Made by a program: the position numbers and the translations under genes
Shown: piece after piece, positions 45,531 to 52,823 of the stretch
How the letters are laid out: every line of letters starts with the position of its first letter
How positions within the stretch are numbered: position 1 is the stretch's first letter
Assembly: GCA_017621205.1 (NCBI GenBank)
Contig: JAGATQ010000031.1
Location: forward strand, 1-64,000
Reading direction: 5' to 3'
Length of the DNA stretch: 64,000 nt
Source of the DNA: Lachnospira sp.
GTDB taxonomy: Bacteria; Bacillota; Clostridia; Lachnospirales; Lachnospiraceae
Notes under the pieces: generated by a model
Seen by the model: the letters and a program-made list of their open reading frames with translations, nothing else
Database searches by the model: none
What the model was told of the DNA's origin: nothing

Positions 45531-45874
45531 GGGCTAGTACTGGTTTCGACGGGGATGTTGAATTTGTGGCAGCCATTCATGGACTAGGACCATGTAAAAA
45601 CTTAGAAACTAAAATTAAACGCTGAAGACAATTTAGCTTTAGCTGCCTAGTTGCAGCTTGTCGGACTTAGCCGTCCCGCCAGCTAAGACCCCGGCATCAA
45701 ACCGGTGGGGAACACTTAGGAGTAAGCTTTGCCTCCTAAGTAGCACGATGAAGCTACCAACGCCGGAAACCTGTCAGTAGGTGTCCGGTTGAGGGAATGA
45801 TAAATTACTGACTGTAATGGGAGATACCGCAATGGATATGTTTTCGGACAGGGGTTCGATTCCCCTCTGGTCCA
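45531..45874 (+). ncRNA. ssrA: Transfer-messenger RNA
   Basis: A one-piece tmRNA of 344 nt. The 5' GGGCTAG pairs with CTGGTCC at the 3' end (two G-U pairs), with discriminator A and no encoded CCA. The 5' GGTTTCGACGGGG and the T-arm AGGGGTTCGATTCCCCT are canonical. The tag frame starts at GCT 45621 and reads AEDNLALAA before TAG at 45648-45650. The RNA rescues stalled ribosomes and tags the product for proteolysis, acting with the smpB product upstream. Confidence 0.97.
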
Positions 45875-45882
45875 TGCTTCTA

Positions 45883-45910
45883 ATGTCACAGTTATTATTG
45901 TGGCATTTTT
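45883..45910 (+). terminator. Terminator of ssrA
   Basis: ATGTCACA pairs with TGTGGCAT over an eight-base loop and is followed by T residues. Confidence 0.8.
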
Positions 45911-45920
45911 GGTTAAATAC

Positions 45921-46035
45921 GATAGTTGTGCCTTTATATAAATTTGCTTCGTTGTCCGAGCTACGCTCGGTACAAAGGCGCAAATTTATATAAAGGCACA
46001 ACTATCTAACTTTACAAATGAAAGCTTTGCAATTA
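45921..46035. repeat. Palindromic repeat, type B family (copy 3)
   Basis: The perfect 27-bp arms (45921-45947 with 45980-46006) start GATAGTTGTGCC. The loop of 32 bases starts TTCGTTGTC and ends TACAAAGGC, with its own CCGAGC/GCTCGG stem. Only the right outer arm (complement of GATAATTGCAAAGC) is kept. The arm sequence differs from copies 1 and 2 but still pairs perfectly. Confidence 0.92.
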
Positions 46036-46105
46036 TCAATATAATATATTAGAACAAGAAAGAAACCACTGAAAATCTTGACAAAGCATTAATATTATAT
46101 TGATA
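46034..46105. repeat. AT-rich inverted repeat next to copy 3
   Basis: TATCAATATAATAT (46034-46047) pairs with 46092-46105 over 44 bases. The stretch 46106-46251 shows no frame or motif I can name, apart from an 8-base CCACTGAA/TTCAGTGG pairing over a long distance. Confidence 0.6.
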
Positions 46106-46251
46106 CCAATGACAGAAGGTGGCAATAAAAGAGGACTTGCTCAAACAAGTTCTCGGTAACGGTATTATATAATCCGTTCACATATTAGATGATAATCTCT
46201 GATAGCTGCCTTCAGTGGATTTTCTATAATAATGATACAGGACAAATTTAA

Positions 46252-46297
46252 AAATCCATCCGCTATTACTTTTAAATCAATAGTGGATGGATTTTAT
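46252..46297 (+). terminator. Hairpin resembling a terminator
   Basis: AAATCCATCC and CTATT pair with AATAG and GGATGGATTT; the tail is ATTTTATTT. No gene ends nearby on either strand, so it may mark the end of a lost gene. Confidence 0.5.
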
Positions 46298-46419
46298 TTA
46301 TTGCCATGACATCTGTAGTTGCTTTTTTGTTTTGCACAGCCGGAGAGATATAGATTGATAAGAATTTACAAAAAGTAAAGATGCAATACAATATTTTTCG
46401 TAAAATGTTTAGAAATATA

Positions 46420-46448
46420 TTGATAAAAACCTAAATGATGCTTATACT
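46420..46448 (+). promoter_or_regulatory. Promoter of the toxin-antitoxin operon
   Basis: TTGATA, a 17-base spacer and TATACT, 21 bases upstream of the antitoxin start. Confidence 0.7.
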
Positions 46449-46469
46449 GTAACTATGGAGGTGATTTGT

Positions 46470-46715
46470 ATGCCAAATATCAAACCAGTATCAGATTTAA
46501 GAAATTATAATACGGTATTAAATGAAGTGTCGTATGGTAATCCGGTTTATTTAACAAAAAACGGACGAGGAGATTTTGCTATTGTGACGATGCAGGAATT
46601 AGATGAATTAAGAGCAATTAAAGGTTTGTTCGGTGCATTGGAAAAAGGTGAAGCATCTGCTAGAGAAAAAGGCTGGATTTCTTATGAAGCTGTGAGAGAG
46701 GCGTTGGGAGTATGA
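46470..46715 (+). CDS. Antitoxin, Phd/YefM family
   Basis: An 81-residue antitoxin. The N-terminal PVSDLRNYNTVLNEV, VYLTKNGRGDFAIVTMQELDEL pattern is the Phd/YefM DNA-binding fold; the remaining acidic tail would wrap the toxin. The ATG at 46470 follows GGAGGTGAT; an in-frame ATG at 46455 overlaps it. Such proteins repress their own promoter together with the toxin. Its stop overlaps the toxin start by four bases. Confidence 0.9.
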   Translation: MPNIKPVSDLRNYNTVLNEVSYGNPVYLTKNGRGDFAIVTMQELDELRAIKGLFGALEKGEASAREKGWISYEAVREALGV

Positions 46716-47059
46716 AACAGTTAGATTTGTCTCCTGAGGCACTTAATGATTTGCAACAAACAAAAGCATATATTATTACGGAATACGGTGAAGATTTTGC
46801 CAAGAAAATACTTGGTAATATTATGGATTCCATTGGTAATCTTTTGGCATTCCCAGATGTAGGCGTGAGTATATTTGCAAGATATGGGATAGACTGTGAC
46901 TACTTATTTATTGTCTCAAACCGTAATTATGTGTTTTACAGAAAAGAAGGAGAATTTATAAGAGTTATCAGAGTTTTAAATGAAAAACAGGACTTTATGT
47001 ATATCTTGTTTGGCATCAAAACTACATCTCGGGAAACAGAAGATTATTGGGAAAAATGA
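46712..47059 (+). CDS. Toxin, RelE/ParE family
   Basis: A 115-residue toxin of the RelE/ParE superfamily. LSPEALNDLQQTKAYI at the start, a central FPDVG, and the strand pattern YLFIVSNRNYVFYRKEGEFIRVIRVLN are typical. Whether it cleaves mRNA at the ribosome (RelE) or inhibits gyrase (ParE) cannot be decided; the His/Arg/Tyr set is not clear-cut. It is translationally coupled to the antitoxin. Confidence 0.88.
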   Translation: MKQLDLSPEALNDLQQTKAYIITEYGEDFAKKILGNIMDSIGNLLAFPDVGVSIFARYGIDCDYLFIVSNRNYVFYRKEGEFIRVIRVLNEKQDFMYILFGIKTTSRETEDYWEK

Positions 47060-47159
47060 TACCTTCCTGCAATACCCATATAATAGACCATAATAGTGAT
47101 TTGTGCTAGGAAAACTGAGATGACAATAGTTGATTTTCTGAAAAGTTTTTTACTTATAC

Positions 47160-47188
47160 TTGCCATATTTTTCAGATAATAGTATAGT
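47160..47188 (+). promoter_or_regulatory. Promoter of the lipoprotein gene
   Basis: TTGCCA, a 17-base spacer and TATAGT, 57 bases before the start. Confidence 0.6.
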
Positions 47189-47244
47189 AATACTATATGG
47201 TTTCTTATGAGAAGAGACCAAGTAAATCGATTCGGAGGGACATT

Positions 47245-47823
47245 ATGAAAAAGTTTTTTGTATTATGTTTGACAGGTGTGATTATGCTGGCAGCTTTGAC
47301 TGGCTGTGGTAAACAGGAGGTTGATGAGGTACAGCAGGATTTAATACAGTATGTTGAGACAGACTTAGCCGGAATTAAGAATGAGGAAGCGTTGGCAATC
47401 AATCGTTACAACGAGGTTTCTGCCCAGATTTCTTCCATGAAACGAAAGGATATTTTATCGGCATTTAATGATGAGATTATTCCAAACTACACGACATTTT
47501 ATAATAATCTGATGAACGTTGCACCAAAGACAGCAGAGGTGATTGCTTTAAAACAGACCTACGTTGATGGTGTAAAGCTGCAGTTGGAGGGGCTCACGGC
47601 ACTTTCTACTGCAATACAGGAGAACAATAGCGATAATGCAGTTGCTGCGAATGACACCATCGCACAGGGTAAGGCGAAGGTAGACCAGCACAGGGCAGAT
47701 ATTGTTGCCTTGGCTGGGGAACACAATATTAATATAAAGACAGATGCAGGAGTCAGTGCCAACAATGGAGGAGCGAGTGCCGACGCAACAGAAGCTGCAA
47801 CAGAGACCGAACCTGCAGAATAG
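47245..47823 (+). CDS. Predicted lipoprotein
   Basis: A 192-residue exported protein with a lipoprotein signal (MKKFFVLCLTGVIMLAALTGC, lipobox LTGC, Cys 21). The mature part is helical and includes a Glu-rich and Ala/Thr-rich C-terminus. I do not recognise a domain. GGAGGGAC fixes the ATG at 47245. It starts a group with a membrane protein and an OmpR-type two-component pair, so a role in envelope monitoring is possible but not shown. Confidence 0.75.
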   Translation: MKKFFVLCLTGVIMLAALTGCGKQEVDEVQQDLIQYVETDLAGIKNEEALAINRYNEVSAQISSMKRKDILSAFNDEIIPNYTTFYNNLMNVAPKTAEVIALKQTYVDGVKLQLEGLTALSTAIQENNSDNAVAANDTIAQGKAKVDQHRADIVALAGEHNINIKTDAGVSANNGGASADATEAATETEPAE

Positions 47824-47894
47824 TTGGTATGTTTGGTCAAGATAGGAGTTATCGATAACAGATGTAGTAAATTCAGACGAAACGGAGTAAATAT

Positions 47895-48455
47895 ATGGAT
47901 GTATTTTATGTGGATGGATTTGCTTTTTCACAGAAGGAAGAGTATAATCTGGCTCTTCGTGAGCAAAGAAATATTCAATCGATTAAGACTAAGATGAATA
48001 TGCAGAATAAGGACAGTGTACTCAATATATACAATAAGCTGGCAGGAAAGGGAATATTGATTACGCCTGTTGGTTTGTCATTTTTGCGGGAACTGCGGGA
48101 GATTCTGTTGGTTCAATTTGGCATGGAGGAAACAGAGCTTACGATGATTAAGGTGGTCGATAACCCTTCTGTTCAAAAGACCAAGGAACAGTTTACCTTG
48201 GAGCAGGTTGTTAAGGATAATCAGAAAAAAGCGGGAACTATCCGTACCCTTAAAATATTTCTTGTAGGAATGGTTATTGTCATTATCGGAATGTTTGCAA
48301 TCAACATTTTTTTGCCTAATTCCGGGTATATTAATACGGAGAATAAAATACTAAACCAATATTCTTCCTGGGAGGAAGAGTTAAAACAACGGGAAGCAGC
48401 GGTCAAGGAGAAGGAAGAAGCCCTTGGAATTGATGCTTCCGACAATAAAGAGTAG
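47895..48455 (+). CDS. Single-pass membrane protein of unknown function
   Basis: A 186-residue protein. Residues 1-115 are soluble and charged; one membrane helix lies at about 117-137 (IFLVGMVIVIIGMFAINIF), then a 48-residue tail with a Glu/Lys coiled coil (EEELKQREAAVKEKEEALG). By the positive-inside rule the large N-terminal part is probably cytosolic. No family is recognised. It is followed by a hairpin with a short T-run directly before the response-regulator gene. Confidence 0.65.
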   Translation: MDVFYVDGFAFSQKEEYNLALREQRNIQSIKTKMNMQNKDSVLNIYNKLAGKGILITPVGLSFLRELREILLVQFGMEETELTMIKVVDNPSVQKTKEQFTLEQVVKDNQKKAGTIRTLKIFLVGMVIVIIGMFAINIFLPNSGYINTENKILNQYSSWEEELKQREAAVKEKEEALGIDASDNKE

Positions 48456-48492
48456 ATTTTACGCTATAATAATGGTAATTCTTTCACAGATT

Positions 48493-48538
48493 AGTCATAT
48501 TCCTTTGCTACACTAGCTGTAGATGGAATATGACTTTT
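48493..48538 (+). terminator. Hairpin between the membrane-protein gene and the response regulator
   Basis: AGTCATATTCC pairs perfectly with GGAATATGACT; inside, CTACA pairs with TGTAG. Four T follow. The response-regulator ribosome site begins about ten bases later, so it may act as an attenuator. Confidence 0.65.
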
Positions 48539-48557
48539 GTGGTATAAGGAGGTTTTT

Positions 48558-49247
48558 ATGAATCAATTAAAGGTGTTAGTGGTGGATGACGAATCTAGAA
48601 TGAGAAAGCTGGTAAAGGACTTCCTTGTTAAGAAGGATTTCGAGGTGTTGGAGGCTGCAGACGGACAGGAAGCGGTTGATATATTTTTTGCAGATAAGGA
48701 CATTGATTTGATTATTCTTGATGTAATGATGCCCAAGATGGATGGATGGCAGGTGTGTAAGGAGATTCGCCAATATTCGAAAGTACCGATTATTATGCTG
48801 ACAGCGAAATCAGATGAGCGTGATGAATTGTTGGGATTTGATTTAGGGGTGGATGAGTATATTTCCAAGCCCTTTAGCCCTAAGATTCTGGTAGCCCGTG
48901 TGGAGGCAATTCTTAGGCGTTCTGGTTCCAGTCTTACAGGAGAAAAGCTGGTTGCCGGTGGCATCGAGCTTGATGTATCGGCTCATGAAGTTCGGATGGA
49001 TGGAACACTGATTGAGTTGAGCTATAAAGAGTTTGAATTGCTTAATTATTTCATTATTAATCAAGGTGTGGCATTGAGCAGAGAAAAGATTCTTAATAAT
49101 GTCTGGAATTATGACTATTTTGGAGATGCCAGAACGATTGATACCCATGTAAAGAAACTTCGTTCCAAGCTTGGGAAAAAGGGAGAGTATATTAAGACAA
49201 TCTGGGGCATGGGTTACAAATTTGAAGTGACAGAGGATGGAAAGTAA
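48558..49247 (+). CDS. OmpR/PhoB-family response regulator
   Basis: A 229-residue regulator. The receiver domain has acidic residues 10-12 (DDE), phospho-acceptor Asp 55 (IILDVMMPKMDG) and the Lys of ISKPFSP. The C-terminal winged helix has the ELSYKEFELLNYF and DARTIDTHVKKLRSKLG stretches. AAGGAGG precedes the ATG; the upstream extension overlaps the hairpin and is unlikely. It pairs with the kinase 75 bases downstream. Target genes are not known; the flanking lipoproteins are candidates. Confidence 0.94.
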   Translation: MNQLKVLVVDDESRMRKLVKDFLVKKDFEVLEAADGQEAVDIFFADKDIDLIILDVMMPKMDGWQVCKEIRQYSKVPIIMLTAKSDERDELLGFDLGVDEYISKPFSPKILVARVEAILRRSGSSLTGEKLVAGGIELDVSAHEVRMDGTLIELSYKEFELLNYFIINQGVALSREKILNNVWNYDYFGDARTIDTHVKKLRSKLGKKGEYIKTIWGMGYKFEVTEDGK

Positions 49248-49322
49248 GACAGGAATTGGTGGACAAATATATAAGATATATGCTTAAGTGATATCAGGTT
49301 TGTTTAGAGAGGTGACGGTTGT

Positions 49323-50900
49323 TTGAAGCAGGCAGAGAAGAAGAAAAATCAAAATCACATATTTCACTCTATCCGGTTAAAGCTTACTATGACATTGGTA
49401 GGTGTAATGGGGGTGTGGATGTTTATAACGTGGCTTGTCTGCATGCTGTTTCTGGAGACCTTTTACATGAGTAAAATCCAACAGACCTTGAAGGACTCCT
49501 ACAATACCATTAACGACATGGTTGGAGAGTCGGATGCGGTGGGAGATATTTTGTCACAGCAGTTTTATACAGATAGTAATATTGATGTGGTAATTGGATA
49601 TTTTTTAGATGACAGCAATGTTGTTGTCGATTACTCTACTTCGAGTGAAGGATATATGGGACGTGCCAGTATGGAGAAGTTGTTTCAGTTGGCGGTGAAT
49701 GTGAAATCGAGTGATAGTTCAGAGTGGAAGCTTCCTGATGCACAAGAGTATGACAAGGGTTTTTATATTATTCAAAAGAATCATGATACAAGAACCTCCT
49801 CCACCTATCTGGATTTAATCGGTACCTTAGACAACGGGCATGTCATTGTCATTCAGACCCCGGTAGAAAGTATCCGTAAAAGTGCAATGATTAGCAATAC
49901 CTTTCTTGGTTATACCGGTATGATGGTAACGCTGTTTGGATGTATATTTATGTTTTTTATCAGCAGTAATTATTCACGGCCGATTCAGCAGATGGCACTG
50001 ATTGCGAAACGAATGAGTAATCTTGATTTTGACGCTAAGGTAAACCAGTTTAGTAATGACGAGATTGGAGAGCTTGGGCATAGTATGAATGACATGGCAG
50101 ATAAGCTGGAGCATACCATATCAGAATTAAAGACTGCCAATAATGAACTGCGTAAGGATATTGACCGTAAGACGCAGGTGGATGAAATGCGAAAAGAATT
50201 TCTTTCTCATGTTTCCCATGAATTAAAGACACCAATAGCTTTAATTCAAGGTTATGCAGAAGGGTTAAAGGATAATATTTTAGAGGATGAGGAAAGTAAG
50301 GAATTTTATTGTGATGTTATTATAGATGAGGCGGCTAAGATGAACGGCATGGTGAAGAGGCTTCTTGCACTGAATGAATTGGAATTTGGTACAGACCAGG
50401 TGCAGATGGAGCATTTTAATCTGGCAGAACTGATTGGCAATGTCGTGCAACAGTCGGATATACTGATTCAGAAATCTAATGCAGAAGTGCGGGTTCTGGT
50501 AGATGAAGCGATTCAGGTATGGGCGGACGAATTTAAAATAGAATCGGTGGTAAATAATTATTTTACCAATGCGTTGAATCATGTGTCTGACCATGGTTAT
50601 ATTGAGATTTCTGCCGTGAAGAGAAAGCATGATGTGCGGGTGTACGTCTTTAATACCGGAGAGCCAATTGCAGAGGAGGATATTGATAAGCTTTGGATTA
50701 AGTTTTATAAGGCGGATAAGGCAAGAAGCCGTGAGTATGGCGGTAATGGTATTGGTTTGTCTATTGTAGCAGCTACAATGGATGCACATGGTAAGGCATA
50801 TGGCGTTGAAAATGTGGATGGTGGTGTACGCTTCTACTTTGATTTGGATACGGAAAACGAGGTAGATATAGAGGAGGATACCCTTAAGGATAACGACTAA
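49323..50900 (+). CDS. Membrane sensor histidine kinase with HAMP domain
   Basis: A 525-residue kinase. Two membrane helices (about 25-45 and 192-213) flank an external domain of about 145 residues. A HAMP domain (about 214-268), HisKA with HVSHELKTPI (phospho-acceptor His near 299) and HATPase with the N box and GGNGIGLSIV follow. The only suitable start is TTG at 49323 with GGTG upstream. It should phosphorylate the OmpR-type regulator encoded before it. The signal is unknown; the external domain lies on the same side as the two lipoproteins. Confidence 0.93.
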   Translation: MKQAEKKKNQNHIFHSIRLKLTMTLVGVMGVWMFITWLVCMLFLETFYMSKIQQTLKDSYNTINDMVGESDAVGDILSQQFYTDSNIDVVIGYFLDDSNVVVDYSTSSEGYMGRASMEKLFQLAVNVKSSDSSEWKLPDAQEYDKGFYIIQKNHDTRTSSTYLDLIGTLDNGHVIVIQTPVESIRKSAMISNTFLGYTGMMVTLFGCIFMFFISSNYSRPIQQMALIAKRMSNLDFDAKVNQFSNDEIGELGHSMNDMADKLEHTISELKTANNELRKDIDRKTQVDEMRKEFLSHVSHELKTPIALIQGYAEGLKDNILEDEESKEFYCDVIIDEAAKMNGMVKRLLALNELEFGTDQVQMEHFNLAELIGNVVQQSDILIQKSNAEVRVLVDEAIQVWADEFKIESVVNNYFTNALNHVSDHGYIEISAVKRKHDVRVYVFNTGEPIAEEDIDKLWIKFYKADKARSREYGGNGIGLSIVAATMDAHGKAYGVENVDGGVRFYFDLDTENEVDIEEDTLKDND

Positions 50901-50934
50901 AAGCACAAATTGTTGCTTTATGTACAGATTTGCC

Positions 50935-50963
50935 TTGCCACATTTCGCGAATAGTGTTAAAAT
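50935..50963 (+). promoter_or_regulatory. Promoter of the second lipoprotein gene
   Basis: TTGCCA, a 17-base spacer and TAAAAT. Confidence 0.6.
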
Positions 50964-50996
50964 AAGACTTGAGATTAGTGTGAGGAGGCTTCTTTG

Positions 50997-51731
50997 ATGA
51001 AACGGATACAGACAGTACTATCACTGTTATTTATAATGGTATGTTTGACGGGGTGTGAAGATAATGTCTCTTTAACAGAAGAACAAAATGACTTGATTGC
51101 TGAGTATGCCGCCAATGAGGTGCTGCAGAGGAATCCTGATTATGAGGAGCGGCTTGACAGGGTTAAGGATGCAAGCTCGGATGCGTCGGGGAATCCGGAG
51201 AGTACAACCGAAGAGCAGACTACAGAAGAATTAACTACAGAAGCTCCTTTGGATGCTTCCCTGACTGCACCTGCAGGTGATACTTCTTCAGATGATACGA
51301 CACAGACAAGTACCGTCTCGAATATGTCAGAGTTGTATTCCAGATATAAGCTGGAGGTCAATTATACCGGATATAAGCTGACAGACAGTTATCAGGATTC
51401 TGATGATAAAAGTCTTGCTGTGGAACCGATTAATGGAGGAAAGCTTTTAGTCGTAAAGCTTGGAGTTAAGAATTTATCGGATGGAAAAAATAATGTTGAT
51501 TTATTGGATGCCGGATACCAATATACATTAAAGACACCAACAGGAAGCTATACTTCCCTGCTTACCTTGGTTGATTCTGATTTTTCAGTATATCAGAAAA
51601 CCTTAAAAAAGAATGCAACCAAAAAGGCAGTATTATTGTTTGAGGTTCCGAAGACAGCAGCAAAGCCACTTGATGGCTATACATTACATATTACGAATGG
51701 AACTGCAGATGTTGATGTTGTGATTCAATAG
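50997..51731 (+). CDS. Predicted lipoprotein with Thr/Ser-rich linker
   Basis: A 244-residue lipoprotein. The signal ends in lipobox CLTGC (Cys about 20). A linker rich in Thr, Ser, Glu and Asp (about 60-110) leads to a C-terminal β-domain (about 115-244) that resembles DUF4352/DUF5067-like immunoglobulin-type domains (LLVVKLGVKNLSDG). GAGGAGG is eight bases before ATG 50997. The similar -35 element TTGCCA is shared with the promoter at 47160. Function is unknown. Confidence 0.75.
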   Translation: MKRIQTVLSLLFIMVCLTGCEDNVSLTEEQNDLIAEYAANEVLQRNPDYEERLDRVKDASSDASGNPESTTEEQTTEELTTEAPLDASLTAPAGDTSSDDTTQTSTVSNMSELYSRYKLEVNYTGYKLTDSYQDSDDKSLAVEPINGGKLLVVKLGVKNLSDGKNNVDLLDAGYQYTLKTPTGSYTSLLTLVDSDFSVYQKTLKKNATKKAVLLFEVPKTAAKPLDGYTLHITNGTADVDVVIQ

Positions 51732-51776
51732 TGAGGTTTGAGTCATTAATATATATTAAATATAGGGAGGTATTCT

Positions 51777-52688
51777 ATGGAAACAAATATTTTACTGGAA
51801 AGCGGAACAAATGAACTTGAGATTTTGGAGTTTAAAATCGGTGACAATCATTATGGAATTAATGTTGCAAAGGTTCGTGAGATATTGACTTACCAGCCGA
51901 TAACTCCAGTACCTAATGCACATCCTTATATTGAGGGATTGTTTATGCCGCGTGATACCATTATCACTGTTGTTGATTTGGCTCGTTCTTTAAGCTTAAA
52001 GGCAGAGGCTAATCAGACGGATATGTTAATTATTACTAATTTTAATCTGATGGAGATTGCATTCCATGTACATCAAGTGCTTGGCATTCATCGTGTTTCC
52101 TGGACGGAGATTAATAAACCGGACCGGACCGTTAATTCTACTGAGAATAGTGCGGTTACTGGTATTTTAAAGCTGGATGGCAAATTAATTATTATTCTGG
52201 ATTTTGAGAAGATTATTTCAGATATCAGCCCGGAGACAACGCTTAAGGTTTCTGAAATAGAGAAGATGGGTGAACGGGAACGTCAAGATGCCCATGTTCT
52301 TATTGCAGAGGATTCTCCTCTGTTAAGTAAATTAATTCATGATTCTTTATCCAAGGCAGGTTATGTAAACACTACGATGTGTAATAATGGTCAGGAAGCA
52401 TGGGATAAAATGGTACAATGGAAGCATGAAAGCGATGATATTACGAACCATGTCCGTTTAGTATTGACAGATATTGAGATGCCATTGATGGATGGTCATC
52501 GTTTGTGTAAGCTGATACGGGATGATAAGGATTTTGATAATATTCCGATTGTCATTTTCTCTTCTCTTATTAATGATGAAATGCGGCGTAAGGGAGAGAG
52601 ACTTGGTGTCAATGCACAGATTACCAAACCAGAGATTGGTAAGTTAGTTAGCATTATGGACAATTTAATAAAGGAAACTTACGATTAA
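51777..52688 (+). CDS. cheV: Chemotaxis protein CheV
   Basis: A 303-residue fusion of a CheW domain (about 12-160, with YGINVAKVREIL and PYIEGLFMPR) and a receiver domain (about 170-300, with LIAEDSP, the phospho-acceptor Asp in LVLTDIEMPLMDG and the Lys in ITKPE). CheV couples chemoreceptors to CheA and takes part in adaptation. Its presence implies a chemotaxis system encoded elsewhere. AGGGAGG precedes the ATG. It is a single-gene unit closed by a terminator. Confidence 0.95.
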   Translation: METNILLESGTNELEILEFKIGDNHYGINVAKVREILTYQPITPVPNAHPYIEGLFMPRDTIITVVDLARSLSLKAEANQTDMLIITNFNLMEIAFHVHQVLGIHRVSWTEINKPDRTVNSTENSAVTGILKLDGKLIIILDFEKIISDISPETTLKVSEIEKMGERERQDAHVLIAEDSPLLSKLIHDSLSKAGYVNTTMCNNGQEAWDKMVQWKHESDDITNHVRLVLTDIEMPLMDGHRLCKLIRDDKDFDNIPIVIFSSLINDEMRRKGERLGVNAQITKPEIGKLVSIMDNLIKETYD

Positions 52689-52700
52689 AGAATAGGAATA

Positions 52701-52732
52701 AAGGGCTTTTGCATTGCGAAAGCCTTTTTTTT
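52701..52732 (+). terminator. Terminator after cheV
   Basis: AAGGGCTTTTGC pairs with GCGAAAGCCTTT (one mismatch) over a short loop and is followed by a run of T. Confidence 0.9.
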
Positions 52733-52823
52733 ATGTTAAAATAAAATCTGAGTATGCTTATAATTATGCTAAACTATGTTTTTAGGATACTTGAGATTAA
52801 ATAAGATATATGAGGTTAAAATT

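Noticed and set aside
45774..46001. Minus-strand frame overlapping the ssrA 3' end
   Set aside because: It lies across the tmRNA acceptor and the palindrome and has no coding signal.
46106..46251. Possible degraded transposase between the palindromes and the toxin-antitoxin pair
   Set aside because: I tried reading both strands and found no stretch resembling a transposase; only an orphan terminator-like hairpin remains.
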